DNA from: Lachnospira sp900551945 | Lineage (GTDB): Bacteria > Bacillota > Clostridia > Lachnospirales > Lachnospiraceae | Assembly: GCA_048380335.1 (NCBI GenBank) | Contig: DBFCCI010000036.1 | Location: 1 to 64,000, forward strand | DNA length: 64,000 nucleotides | Direction of reading: 5' to 3' | Part shown: positions 7,124-15,748 of the stretch, piece by piece | How the letters are laid out: each line of letters starts with the position of its first letter | How positions within the stretch are numbered: the first letter of the stretch is position 1 | Made by a program: the position numbers and the translations under genes | Notes under the pieces: model-generated | The model's input: the letters and a program-made list of their open reading frames with translations, nothing else | What the model was told of the DNA's origin: nothing | Database searches by the model: none

Positions 7124-8950
7124 GTGAATATTTTAAATGCTGAAAAAATAAGTAAAACATTTGGTGAAAAAGAATTATTTAATCAAGTAACACTTGGTGT
7201 AAATGACGGTGATAAAATAGGCGTTATCGGTGTAAACGGAACCGGAAAATCTACATTTTTAAAGATAATAGCAGGAATTGAAGCACCAGACGAGGGGCAA
7301 ATTGTAAAGGGCAGAAGTGTTACAGTAGAGTATCTGCCACAGACACCAGAATTTCTTGAAAATGATACAATTATAAGCTATGTAATAAGGGGTAAGAAAA
7401 ATAGTAGCGAAGCACAGGCAAAGACTATTTTAAACAAGCTTGGAATAAGTGATTTTGAAGCTGATATTAATACATTGTCAGGCGGTCAGAAAAAAAGAAT
7501 TGCACTTGCCAGAGTGCTTGTAGAGCCAGCCGAAGTGTTAATACTTGACGAGCCAACCAACCATCTTGATAACGATATGGTTATATGGCTTGAAAATTAT
7601 ATCAAGAAATTTAAAGGTGAGCTTATAATGGTTACACATGATAGATATTTTCTTGACAATGTAACAAATAGAATAGTAGAGCTTGACAAGGGTGGACTTT
7701 ACAGTTATGAAACAAATTACTCTGGTTTTCTTGAACTGAAAACTCAAAGAGAAGATATGGCAAGAGCAACAGAAGCTAAGAGAGCTAATATTCTTAGAAC
7801 AGAGCTTGAGTGGATAAGACGAGGTTGTAAAGCACGTTCAACAAAGCAACAGGCAAGAATAGACCGTTATGAAGATATGAAAGAAGCTTCAAGAAAGGCA
7901 AGAGCGAGCTTTGAAAAGCAATCCCTTGAGATGAGCTCAGTGTCTACAAGACTTGGTAAAAAGACAATCGAAGTAAAAAATGTTTCAAAAAGCTTTAATG
8001 GTGTGACATATATCAACGACTTCACATACATTTTCTTAAAAGACGACAGAATAGGTATAATAGGTCACAACGGTTGCGGAAAGTCTACACTAATGAAGAT
8101 AATTACAGGACTTGTTAAGCCAGACAGTGGTAGTGTAGAAATAGGAGAAACTGTAAAGATTGGCTACTTTATGCAGGAAAATGAACCACTCGATGAAAGT
8201 CTTAATGTACTTGAATATGTTAAAAATATTGGAGAATATGTAAGAACAACGACAGGGCTTATAACTGCGTCACAGATGTGTGATAAGTTTTTATTTACAC
8301 CTAAAATGCAGTGGACACCAATATCAAAGCTATCTGGTGGTGAAAAAAGACGACTCTACCTTTTAAGTGTTTTAATGAGTGCGCCAAATGTACTTATCTT
8401 AGATGAGCCAACAAATGATTTAGATATAGAAACTTTAGAGATTTTAGAGGACTATCTTGACTCATTTGCGGGAATAGTAATTACAGTATCACATGATAGA
8501 TATTTCCTTGATAGAATAGTTGACAGAATATTTGCATTTGAAGAAAATGGAGTGTTAAAACAGTACGAGGGTGGCTTTAGTGACTATTATGAAAAACGAG
8601 TTTCTTCTATATATAATGCGTCAGATAACGTAAAAGCAATTCAAGTGGCTTCGCCATCAACTGAAAATGCAGATACAGCACAAGCTAAGAAAAAGTATGT
8701 GAATGAGCATAGCAAAAAATTAAAGTTTACTTATAAAGAACAAAAAGAATATGAAACTATAGATGATGACATAGCAAAGCTTGAGTCAGAAATAGAAAAG
8801 CTAGATGAACAAATAGCCGAGTCAGCAAGTCAGTACAGTAAGTTAAATGAGCTTATAAAAGAAAAAGCTGAAAAAGAAGAAGCACTAGAATACAGAATGG
8901 ACAGATGGGTATACCTAAACGACCTAGCAGAACAAATATCAGCACAATAA
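7124..8950 (+). CDS. ABC-F family ATPase, Uup-like
   Basis: A 608-aa soluble protein with two ABC domains and no membrane segments. Domain 1 has Walker A GVNGTGKST (residues 36-44), LSGGQKKR and LILDEPTNHLD. Domain 2 has GHNGCGKST, LSGGEKRR and LILDEPTNDLD. The linker between the two domains is highly charged, and the C-terminus is a coiled coil of about 70 residues as in Uup. ABC-F proteins act on ribosomes or branched DNA rather than in transport. I place the start at GTG 7124, where GAGGA sits just upstream and the N-terminus MNILNAEKISKTFG matches family members; the longer reading from 7097 has no ribosome-binding site. It could be a translation-rescue or antibiotic-protection factor, but no resistance subtype is evident. 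Confidence 0.88.
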   Translation: MNILNAEKISKTFGEKELFNQVTLGVNDGDKIGVIGVNGTGKSTFLKIIAGIEAPDEGQIVKGRSVTVEYLPQTPEFLENDTIISYVIRGKKNSSEAQAKTILNKLGISDFEADINTLSGGQKKRIALARVLVEPAEVLILDEPTNHLDNDMVIWLENYIKKFKGELIMVTHDRYFLDNVTNRIVELDKGGLYSYETNYSGFLELKTQREDMARATEAKRANILRTELEWIRRGCKARSTKQQARIDRYEDMKEASRKARASFEKQSLEMSSVSTRLGKKTIEVKNVSKSFNGVTYINDFTYIFLKDDRIGIIGHNGCGKSTLMKIITGLVKPDSGSVEIGETVKIGYFMQENEPLDESLNVLEYVKNIGEYVRTTTGLITASQMCDKFLFTPKMQWTPISKLSGGEKRRLYLLSVLMSAPNVLILDEPTNDLDIETLEILEDYLDSFAGIVITVSHDRYFLDRIVDRIFAFEENGVLKQYEGGFSDYYEKRVSSIYNASDNVKAIQVASPSTENADTAQAKKKYVNEHSKKLKFTYKEQKEYETIDDDIAKLESEIEKLDEQIAESASQYSKLNELIKEKAEKEEALEYRMDRWVYLNDLAEQISAQ

Positions 8951-8982
8951 GTATAGTAATTATTTGCGGTCACGTTCGGCGT

Positions 8983-9200
8983 CAAAACATATTTTGTATT
9001 GCAATAAACTTCCGTAAGATAGCAATAGTATATAAACAATAAATGCACCATTAAAAAGAACAAGTTACTGTATTTGTGTGCTTACAGCGAACATACTTGT
9101 TCGATGAGGGCATACAAATGCAGTTACTTGTTCTTTTTCTGGTGTGTGCTTGTTTATATACTATTGCTATCTTCAAAACCTAAAATGCAAAATATGAAAA
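8983..9200. repeat. palindromic intergenic element, copy A (inverted orientation)
   Basis: An imperfect palindrome of about 217 bp. A perfect 24-bp outer inverted repeat (9016-9039 / 9150-9173) encloses an inner stem and an apical hairpin CGAACA-TACT-TGTTCG (9088-9103). Beyond the perfect arms, pairing continues patchily to about 8984 and 9199. It matches copies B-E read on the opposite strand (shared blocks include ACACACCAG, ATTTGTATGCC, ATCGAACAAGTATGTTCG and AATGGTGCATTTATT). It lies between the ABC-F gene and the S10 promoter. Confidence 0.85.
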
Positions 9201-9238
9201 CAATCAAAATTGTTTTTAAAAAAGAACAATATTTACTG

Positions 9239-9267
9239 TTGATTTTCTATACTTATTCATGTATACT
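9239..9267 (+). promoter_or_regulatory. main promoter of the S10 ribosomal-protein operon
   Basis: -35 TTGATT (9239-9244) and -10 TATACT (9262-9267) with a 17-nt spacer, about 300 nt before rpsJ. It is the best promoter match in the 8951-9563 gap and fits the need for strong transcription of this operon. Confidence 0.7.
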
Positions 9268-9273
9268 ATCAAT

Positions 9274-9563
9274 TGCTGTGACATGATAGCTGTGAAGCGT
9301 GAGGTTGCTACGACACAATTACAATAGTAATACAGCCGCAGGTTTTCCGTGGAGCGAATGTCAAAGTCAATACATGAGGTATTGACGCTAGAATCTGGCG
9401 ACAAGTCACTGTACAAATAATCATCTGCAATCCGCAGAAATGACACGTAGTAACTAATGATTTCAATTGTTGAATGAGACGTTATGATACACGTGGGAGT
9501 GTGTACAGTCACCGCTTGTCGTACTTATAAATTAGAAAGTGCGAAAAGGAGGCGACTTTTTTT
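9274..9563 (+). promoter_or_regulatory. structured 5' leader of the S10 operon
   Basis: About 290 nt of untranslated leader between the promoter and rpsJ. It contains several hairpins, the clearest being GTCAATAC-ATGAG-GTATTGAC (9366-9386), followed by CGCTAGAATCTGGCG. The leader is GC-richer than neighbouring spacers and ends with AAGGAGG before the rpsJ ATG. Ribosomal-protein operons are often autoregulated by a product (L4 for S10 operons) binding the leader. That role is inferred here, not shown. Confidence 0.5.
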
Positions 9564-9878
9564 ATGGCAAATCAGGTAATCAGAATTACATTGAAAGCCT
9601 ATGATCATCAGTTAATTGATCAGTCAGCAAAGAAAATCATCGAAACTGCTAAGAAGACAGGAGCACAGGTAAGTGGTCCAGTACCTCTTCCAACAAAGAA
9701 GGAAGTTGTTACAATTCTTAGAGCTGTTCACAAATATAAGGACTCAAGAGAACAGTTTGAACAGAGAACTCATAAGAGACTTATCGATGTTTTACAGCCA
9801 TCTCAGAAGACTGTAGATGCTTTATCTAAGTTAGAGATGCCAGCTGGCGTATTCATCAATCTTAAGATTATGAACTAA
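9564..9878 (+). CDS. rpsJ: 30S ribosomal protein S10
   Basis: A 104-aa protein of the 30S head; in the family it also binds NusB in antitermination. The sequence is canonical throughout, opening MANQVIRITLKAYDHQLIDQ and containing VSGPVPLPTKK and the C-terminal DVLQPSQKTVDALSKLEMPAGV. It is the first gene of the S10 cluster with a perfect AAGGAGG about 10 nt before ATG. A 175-nt spacer separates it from rplC. Confidence 0.98.
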   Translation: MANQVIRITLKAYDHQLIDQSAKKIIETAKKTGAQVSGPVPLPTKKEVVTILRAVHKYKDSREQFEQRTHKRLIDVLQPSQKTVDALSKLEMPAGVFINLKIMN

Positions 9879-10053
9879 TCTTTAGAATTAACATTTTTTC
9901 ATTATTAAGTGTAATAATCCTGAAGGGTTTAATATAGAAGCAACAAACATCAGTGGTGTAGGTTCCACTTATATTAGCTGTTCTAGGATGACAAGATGCG
10001 CTGACAATATGTATATCATCTTGTCCGCTGTAGATTAAACAGGAGGAAAATCA
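9879..10053 (+). other. rpsJ-rplC spacer with a 9-bp hairpin
   Basis: An unusually long gap for this operon. It holds GACAAGATG (9990-9998) pairing with CATCTTGTC (10017-10025), and a GTGGTGTAGGTTCCAC loop structure just upstream. There is no T-tract, so it is more likely an mRNA processing or regulatory structure than a terminator. No gene is seen. Confidence 0.4.
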
Positions 10054-10689
10054 ATGAAGAAGGCAATTTTAGCTACAAAAGTCGGAATGACTCAAATCTT
10101 CAACGAAGATGGTGTTTTAACACCAGTAACTGTATTGCAGGCAGGACCTTGTGTAGTAACACAAGTAAAGACTGTTGATAACGACGGTTACGATGCAGTC
10201 CAAGTAGGATTTGCTGATATTAAGGAAAAGTTAGTTAGCAAGCCTGTTAAAGGACATTTTGACAAGGCAGAGGTTCCTTACAAGAGATTTGTTAGAGAGT
10301 TCAAGTTTGAGAACGCTTCAGAATACTCAGTAAAGGACGAAATCAAAGCTGATATCTTCGCAGCAGGCGATAAGGTAGATGCTACTGCTATTTCAAAGGG
10401 TAAAGGTTTCCAGGGCGCAATCAAGAGATTGGGTCAGTCAAGAGGACCTATGGCTCATGGTTCTAAGTTCCACAGACATCAGGGTTCAAATGGATCAGCA
10501 ACAACACCTGGTAGAGTATTCAAGGGAAAAGGAATGCCTGGACATATGGGTTCAAAGAGAATCACAATCCAGAATCTTGAAGTAGTAAGAGTTGATGTTG
10601 AAAATAACGTAATCTTAGTTAAGGGTGCTGTACCTGGACCTAAGAAATCATTAGTAACACTGAAAGAAACAGTAAAGGCTAGTAAGTAG
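10054..10689 (+). CDS. rplC: 50S ribosomal protein L3
   Basis: A 211-aa early-assembly 50S protein whose long loop reaches the peptidyl-transferase centre. The loop is recognisable around residues 140-165 (SKFHRHQGSNGSATTPGRVF then GKGMPGHMG). The N-terminus MKKAILATKVGMTQIF is canonical. AGGAGG precedes the ATG. It is followed after 28 nt by rplD. Confidence 0.98.
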   Translation: MKKAILATKVGMTQIFNEDGVLTPVTVLQAGPCVVTQVKTVDNDGYDAVQVGFADIKEKLVSKPVKGHFDKAEVPYKRFVREFKFENASEYSVKDEIKADIFAAGDKVDATAISKGKGFQGAIKRLGQSRGPMAHGSKFHRHQGSNGSATTPGRVFKGKGMPGHMGSKRITIQNLEVVRVDVENNVILVKGAVPGPKKSLVTLKETVKASK

Positions 10690-10717
10690 TTTTTGCTAAG
10701 GAAGGAGGACCACACAG

Positions 10718-11338
10718 ATGGCAAACGTATCTGTTTACAATATGGAAGGCAAAGAAGTTGGTTCAATCGAATTAAACGATGCAGTATTTGGTGTTGAAGT
10801 AAACGAGCACCTTGTACACATGGCAGTTGTGAACCAGCTTGCAAATAAACGTCAAGGAACACAGAGCGCAAAGACACGTTCAGAAGTTTCTGGTGGCGGA
10901 AAGAAACCTTGGAGACAGAAGGGAACTGGTCATGCAAGACAGGGTTCTACAAGAGCTCCACAGTGGACAGGCGGCGGTACTGTATTCGCACCAAAGCCAA
11001 GAGATTATTCATTCAAGATGAATAAGAAAGAAAAGAGAATTGCTCTTTTCTCTGCATTATCATCAAAGGTTGCAGAAAATAAGATTATTGTTGTTGATGA
11101 ATTCAAGCTTGATGAAATCAAGACAAAGAAGTTTGTAGAAGTTATGAACAACTTAAAGGCTAACAAGGCTTTAGTTGTTGTTGAAGAAGATAATAAGAAC
11201 GTAGTTCTTTCAGGTAGAAATGTTCCTACAGTTAAGGTTGAAGCTAACAACGAAATCAATACTTACGATGTAGTTAAGTATGATACATTAGTTGTTACTA
11301 AGGCTGCTGTAGAAAAAATTCAGGAGGTGTATGCATAA
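10718..11338 (+). CDS. rplD: 50S ribosomal protein L4
   Basis: A 206-aa 50S protein lining the exit tunnel. The extended-loop motif GTGHARQGSTRAPQWTGGG is at residues about 68-86. In many bacteria L4 represses the S10 operon by binding the leader, so it is the candidate regulator of the 9274-9563 leader. Its stop overlaps the rplW start by one base (TAATG). Confidence 0.98.
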   Translation: MANVSVYNMEGKEVGSIELNDAVFGVEVNEHLVHMAVVNQLANKRQGTQSAKTRSEVSGGGKKPWRQKGTGHARQGSTRAPQWTGGGTVFAPKPRDYSFKMNKKEKRIALFSALSSKVAENKIIVVDEFKLDEIKTKKFVEVMNNLKANKALVVVEEDNKNVVLSGRNVPTVKVEANNEINTYDVVKYDTLVVTKAAVEKIQEVYA

Positions 11339-11637
11339 TGGCAAACGTACAGTATTATGATGTAATCCTCAAGCCAGTAGTTACAGAAAAATCTATGGCA
11401 GATATGGCTGTTAAAAAATATACATTCTTAGTTCATCCAGAAGCTAACAAATCTATGATTAAGGAAGCTGTTGAAAAGATGTTCGAAGGAACAAAGGTTG
11501 CTAGTGTAAACACAATGAACAGTGTTGGCAAGAAAAAGAGAAGAGGTAGAACAGTTGGTACTACAGCTAAGACTAAGAAAGCAATCGTTCAATTAACAGA
11601 AGAAAGCAAAGATATCGAAATCTTTGAAGGACTTTAA
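11338..11637 (+). CDS. rplW: 50S ribosomal protein L23
   Basis: A 99-aa tunnel-exit protein and docking site for trigger factor and SRP. It shows the typical opening YDVILKPVVTEKSM and the KKKRRGRTVG loop. It is translationally coupled to rplD through the TAATG overlap, with AGGAGGTG inside the end of rplD as its ribosome-binding site. Confidence 0.97.
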   Translation: MANVQYYDVILKPVVTEKSMADMAVKKYTFLVHPEANKSMIKEAVEKMFEGTKVASVNTMNSVGKKKRRGRTVGTTAKTKKAIVQLTEESKDIEIFEGL

Positions 11638-11687
11638 AATAAAAGTGTAGAAAACAATATTACACAGACTCGAAAGGAGAGATTATA

Positions 11688-12530
11688 ATGGGAATTAAAA
11701 CATATAACCCATATACACCTTCCAGAAGAAATATGACTGGTTCTGACTTCAGCGAAGTTACAAAGACAACTCCAGAGAAGTCATTATTAGCTTCTAAGAA
11801 GAAGAACGCTGGTCGTAATAATCAGGGTAAAATTACTGTAAGACACCACGGTGGTGGAAACAGACAAAAATATAGATTAATTGATTTCAAGAGAAATAAG
11901 GAAGGTATTCCAGCTAAGGTTATTGGCGTAGAATACGACCCAAATAGAACAGCTAATATAGCACTTATCTGCTACGCAGATGGTGAAAAGGCTTATATTC
12001 TTGCTCCACAGGGATTAACAGACGGAATGACTGTTATGAATGGTGCAGAAGCAGAAATCAGAGTTGGTAACTGTTTACCACTTTCAGCTATTCCAGTTGG
12101 TACACAGATACACAACATCGAATTATATCCAGGTAAGGGTGGACAGCTTGTTCGTTCTGCTGGTAACTCAGCTCAGTTAATGGCTAAGGAAGGCAAGTAT
12201 GCAACACTTAGATTACCATCAGGTGAAATGAGAATGGTTCCAATTATCTGTCGTGCTACAATCGGTGTAGTTGGTAATGGTGACCACAGCCTTATTAACA
12301 TTGGTAAAGCTGGACGTAAGAGACATATGGGTATCAGACCTACAGTTCGTGGTTCAGTTATGAACCCTAATGACCATCCACACGGTGGTGGTGAAGGTAA
12401 GGCTCCAGTTGGACGTAAGAGCCCTATGACACCTTGGGGTAAGCCTGCTATGGGTCTTAAGACTAGAAAGTCTAAGAAGTCATCTAACAAGCTTATCATC
12501 AGAAGAAGAGATGGAAAAGGCATTAAGTAA
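11688..12530 (+). CDS. rplB: 50S ribosomal protein L2
   Basis: A 280-aa core 50S protein required for subunit joining and peptidyl transfer. The C-terminal signature MNPNDHPHGGGEGKAPVG contains the conserved functional His. KFNPTTP-type N-terminal and GGGNRQKYR RNA-binding segments are also seen in family-typical form. GAAAGGAGA precedes ATG. Confidence 0.98.
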   Translation: MGIKTYNPYTPSRRNMTGSDFSEVTKTTPEKSLLASKKKNAGRNNQGKITVRHHGGGNRQKYRLIDFKRNKEGIPAKVIGVEYDPNRTANIALICYADGEKAYILAPQGLTDGMTVMNGAEAEIRVGNCLPLSAIPVGTQIHNIELYPGKGGQLVRSAGNSAQLMAKEGKYATLRLPSGEMRMVPIICRATIGVVGNGDHSLINIGKAGRKRHMGIRPTVRGSVMNPNDHPHGGGEGKAPVGRKSPMTPWGKPAMGLKTRKSKKSSNKLIIRRRDGKGIK

Positions 12531-12576
12531 TTATTAACTTATTAACATTGAAGTATCATAAGGAGGTTTTGAACCT

Positions 12577-12852
12577 ATGGCTCGATCACTTAAAAAAGGA
12601 CCATTTGCTGACGAAAGCTTACTTAAGAAAGTAGAAGCTATGAACGCATCAAATGACAAGCAGGTTATTAAGACTTGGTCACGTCGTTCTACAATTTTCC
12701 CACAGATGGTTGGACATACAATTGCAGTTCATGATGGAAGAAAGCATGTTCCTGTATATATTACAGAGGATATGGTAGGTCATAAGCTCGGTGAGTTCGT
12801 TGCAACAAGAACTTACAGAGGACATGGTAAAGATGAAAAGAAATCACGTTAG
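12577..12852 (+). CDS. rpsS: 30S ribosomal protein S19
   Basis: A 91-aa 30S head protein forming a pair with S13. It has the signature KTWSRRSTIFPQMVGHTIAV and the C-terminal GEFVATRTYRGHGKDEKK. The length is the family standard. AAGGAGG lies 10 nt upstream of ATG. Confidence 0.98.
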   Translation: MARSLKKGPFADESLLKKVEAMNASNDKQVIKTWSRRSTIFPQMVGHTIAVHDGRKHVPVYITEDMVGHKLGEFVATRTYRGHGKDEKKSR

Positions 12853-12883
12853 TATTTATCATTTGAAAGGAGGTTTTTAATCC

Positions 12884-13270
12884 ATGGCAAACGGACATAG
12901 ATCCCAGATAAAGAGAGAAAGAAATGCTGTCAAGGATACAAGACCAAGCGCAAAGTTGTCTTACGCTAGAGTATCAGTTCAGAAAGCATGTTTTGTATTA
13001 GATGCTATTAGAGGCAAGAGCCTTGAAGAAGCATTAGGTATCGTAATGTACAATCCAAGATATGCTTCATCATTAATAGAAAAATTATTAAAGTCAGCAG
13101 CAGCAAATGCTGAAAATAACAATGGTATGGACCCAAGCAAGTTATATGTAGAAGAATGCTACGCTAACAAGGGACCAACAATGAAGAGAATTAAACCAAG
13201 AGCACAGGGTAGAGCTTATAGAATTGAAAAGAGAATGAGCCACATCACAGTAGTACTTAACGAAAGATAA
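12884..13270 (+). CDS. rplV: 50S ribosomal protein L22
   Basis: A 128-aa protein whose beta-hairpin lines the exit tunnel and where macrolide-resistance changes are known in other species. The conserved segments SYARVSVQKACFVLDAIRG and the hairpin GPTMKRIKPRAQGRAYRIEK are present. It follows rpsS by 31 nt with AAGGAGG. Confidence 0.97.
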   Translation: MANGHRSQIKRERNAVKDTRPSAKLSYARVSVQKACFVLDAIRGKSLEEALGIVMYNPRYASSLIEKLLKSAAANAENNNGMDPSKLYVEECYANKGPTMKRIKPRAQGRAYRIEKRMSHITVVLNER

Positions 13271-13347
13271 TTTGTTAGTACTCTGTGCAATGTGCAGGGT
13301 AAACCTTTTGGAAATAATATTTCCTCAAGAATGGAAAGGAGATTTAA

Positions 13348-14019
13348 ATGGGACAGAAAGTTAATCCTCATGGTTTGAGAGTCGGCGTTATCAAAGACTG
13401 GGACTCAAAGTGGTATGCAGAAGATAACTTCGCAGATAACCTTGTAGAAGACTATAACATTAGAAAATTCCTTAAGAAAAAGTTATATGCTGCAGGAATT
13501 TCAAAGATTGAAACTGAAAGAGCTTCAGATAGATTAAAGATTATTATTCACACAGCTAAGCCAGGTGTTGTAATTGGTAAGGGCGGTGCTGAAATCGAAA
13601 ACTTAAAGAAGCAGGTTGAGAAATTAACAGATGCTAAGAGATTAAGCATTGATATTAAAGAAGTTAAAAGACCAGATAAGGATGCTCAGTTAGTAGCTGA
13701 GAACATTGCTAGTCAGTTAGAGAACCGTATCTCTTTCAGAAGAGCTATGAAGTCTTGTATGGGAAGAACTATGAAGCAGGGCGCTAAGGGTATTAAGACA
13801 TCTTGTTCAGGACGTCTTGGCGGTGCTGATATGGCTCGTACAGAATTCTACAGCGAAGGTACAATTCCACTTCAAACACTTCGTGCTGATATCGACTATG
13901 GTTTTGCAGAAGCAAATACAACATACGGTAAAGTTGGTGTTAAGGTATGGATTTATGAAGGAGAGGTACTTCCAACTAAGGCTAAGGCCAATGATAATAA
14001 GGAAGGGAGCGATAAATAA
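13348..14019 (+). CDS. rpsC: 30S ribosomal protein S3
   Basis: A 223-aa 30S protein at the mRNA entry channel. A KH RNA-binding domain is at residues about 40-110, with the GxxG loop in PGVVIGKGGAEIENLKK. The C-terminal half has SGRLGGADMARTEFYSEG. Its last base overlaps the rplP start (TAATG). Confidence 0.98.
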   Translation: MGQKVNPHGLRVGVIKDWDSKWYAEDNFADNLVEDYNIRKFLKKKLYAAGISKIETERASDRLKIIIHTAKPGVVIGKGGAEIENLKKQVEKLTDAKRLSIDIKEVKRPDKDAQLVAENIASQLENRISFRRAMKSCMGRTMKQGAKGIKTSCSGRLGGADMARTEFYSEGTIPLQTLRADIDYGFAEANTTYGKVGVKVWIYEGEVLPTKAKANDNKEGSDK

Positions 14020-14456
14020 TGTTACTACCTAAGAGAGTTAAACATCGTAGACAGTTCCGTGGTTCAATGGCTGGTAAGGCTACAAGAGGTAACAAGATTA
14101 CAAATGGTGAATTTGGTATTGTTGCAACAGAACCATGTTGGATTAAATCAAATCAGATAGAAGCAGCCCGTATCGCTATGACACGTTACATTAAGCGAGG
14201 CGGTAAAGTATTTATAAAGATTTTCCCAGACAAGCCTGTAACAGGTAAGCCAATCGGCGTTCGTATGGGTAAAGGTAAAGGTAACTTAGAGTGCTGGGTA
14301 GCAGTAGTTAAACCTGGACGTGTAATGTTCGAAATCTCAGGAGTTTCTGAAGAACTTGCAAGAGAAGCTTTACGTCTTGCAACACATAAGCTTCCATGTA
14401 AGTGTAAGATTGTTTCACGTGCAGACTTAGAAGGCGGTGATAACAGTGAAAATTAA
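14019..14456 (+). CDS. rplP: 50S ribosomal protein L16
   Basis: A 145-aa protein positioned near the A-site tRNA. It opens canonically with MLLPKRVKHRRQFRG and holds the conserved IKIFPDKPVTGKPIGVRMGK. It is coupled to rpsC by a 1-nt overlap, and its 3' end overlaps the rpmC start by 11 nt. Confidence 0.98.
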   Translation: MLLPKRVKHRRQFRGSMAGKATRGNKITNGEFGIVATEPCWIKSNQIEAARIAMTRYIKRGGKVFIKIFPDKPVTGKPIGVRMGKGKGNLECWVAVVKPGRVMFEISGVSEELAREALRLATHKLPCKCKIVSRADLEGGDNSEN

Positions 14457-14646
14457 TAACTATGTAGAAGATTTAAAGGCAAAATCAGCTGCAGAATTAA
14501 ACAATGAATTAGTAGCTGCTAAGAAGGAACTTTTCAATTTAAGATTCCAGAACGCAACAAATCAGTTAGATAATACAGCAAGAATTAAAGAAGTTAGAAA
14601 GAACATTGCTAGAATTCAGACTGTAATTGCGCAGAAGAATGCATAA
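14446..14646 (+). CDS. rpmC: 50S ribosomal protein L29
   Basis: A 66-aa two-helix protein near the exit tunnel. The conserved KKELFNLRFQNATNQLDN is present. I use GTG 14446 (giving MKINNYVEDLKAKS, the family-typical start) rather than GTG 14437; AAGG at 14431 lies upstream within rplP. The gene overlaps rplP by 11 nt, which implies translational coupling. Confidence 0.95.
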   Translation: MKINNYVEDLKAKSAAELNNELVAAKKELFNLRFQNATNQLDNTARIKEVRKNIARIQTVIAQKNA

Positions 14647-14698
14647 AACATGCCTATAGTGCATTATTGACTATTTATTCCTAGAAAGGAGAACGGCT

Positions 14699-14956
14699 GT
14701 GGAAGAGAGAAATTTAAGAAAAACTCGTACAGGTAAAGTTGTAAGCAATAAGATGGATAAGACTATCGTTGTTGCAGTAGAAGATAACGTTAAGCATCCA
14801 CTTTACAATAAAATCGTTAAGAGAACTTACAAGTTAAAGGCTCATGATGAAAACAATGAATGTTTAATCGGTGACGTAGTTAAGGTTATGGAAACAAGAC
14901 CTTTATCTAAGGATAAGAGATGGAGATTAGTTGAAATCATCAGTAGAGCTAAATAA
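14699..14956 (+). CDS. rpsQ: 30S ribosomal protein S17
   Basis: An 85-aa primary 16S-binding protein with an OB fold. It shows RKTRTGKVVSNKMDKTIVVA and the C-terminal ETRPLSKDKRWRLVEI. It uses a GTG start with AGAAAGGAG 7 nt upstream. The length is normal. Confidence 0.97.
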   Translation: MEERNLRKTRTGKVVSNKMDKTIVVAVEDNVKHPLYNKIVKRTYKLKAHDENNECLIGDVVKVMETRPLSKDKRWRLVEIISRAK

Positions 14957-15034
14957 TTTTGTTAATATAGAATTTAATGTTAAAGTATTAGATTGAGATA
15001 GATTAACATTGATATTACTGAAAGGGGTAGTATT

Positions 15035-15403
15035 ATGGTACAACAGGAAACCAGACTTAAGGTTGCCGATAATACAGGTGCTAAAGAAATCCTTTGCATC
15101 AGAGTTATGGGTGGATCTACAAGAAGATATGCGAATATCGGTGATGTAATTGTCGCTTCTGTTAAAGAAGCAACACCAGGCGGTGTTGTTAAAAAGGGTG
15201 ACGTAGTTAAGGCCGTAGTTGTTCGTACTGTTAAAGGTGCACGTCGTAAAGACGGTTCATATATTAAATTTGACGAAAATGCTGCTGTAATTATAAAGGA
15301 CGATTTAACTCCTAAGGGAACTCGTATCTTTGGACCAGTAGCTAGAGAGCTTAGAGATAAGAAGTTCATGAAAATCGTATCTTTAGCTCCAGAAGTATTA
15401 TAA
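15035..15403 (+). CDS. rplN: 50S ribosomal protein L14
   Basis: A 122-aa protein of the subunit interface. It begins MVQQETRLKVADNTGAKE and has the conserved PKGTRIFGPVARELRDK near the C-terminus, both diagnostic. The length is exactly the bacterial standard. Confidence 0.98.
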   Translation: MVQQETRLKVADNTGAKEILCIRVMGGSTRRYANIGDVIVASVKEATPGGVVKKGDVVKAVVVRTVKGARRKDGSYIKFDENAAVIIKDDLTPKGTRIFGPVARELRDKKFMKIVSLAPEVL

Positions 15404-15415
15404 GGAGGTGCCACA

Positions 15416-15727
15416 ATGTCAGCTGTAAGAATTAAGAAAGGCGATACAGTTAAGGTTATCGCAGGTAAAGACAAGGGCAAAGAAGGCAAAGTAAAGTCTA
15501 TCAATGCTAAGAACCATACAGCAGTAGTTGAAGGTGTAAACATGGTAACAAAGCATGCTAAGCCAAGCGCAGCTAATCAGCAGGGTGGAATTCTCCACCA
15601 GGAAGCTCCAATCGACATTTCAAACATTATGTATGTCGTAAAGGGCAAGACTACTAAGATTGGTTATGACTTCAAGGACGGTAAGAAGGTTCGTGTTGCT
15701 AAGGCAACTGGCGAAGTTATTGATTAA
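15416..15727 (+). CDS. rplX: 50S ribosomal protein L24
   Basis: A 103-aa assembly-initiator protein with a KOW motif at the N-terminus (KKGDTVKVIAGKDKGKEGKV). It starts 13 nt after rplN with AAGGAGGTG, so the two are translated together. Confidence 0.97.
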   Translation: MSAVRIKKGDTVKVIAGKDKGKEGKVKSINAKNHTAVVEGVNMVTKHAKPSAANQQGGILHQEAPIDISNIMYVVKGKTTKIGYDFKDGKKVRVAKATGEVID

Positions 15728-15748
15728 TTCAGGAAGGAGGCAAAATAA

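Noticed and set aside
9074..9286. A 70-codon frame within copy A.
   Set aside because: It is read through the arms of the palindromic repeat and has no ribosome-binding site.
12173..12523. Antisense open frames of more than 100 codons opposite rplB, rpsE and other genes.
   Set aside because: They mirror strongly biased codons of certain ribosomal genes on the + strand and have no start signals of their own.
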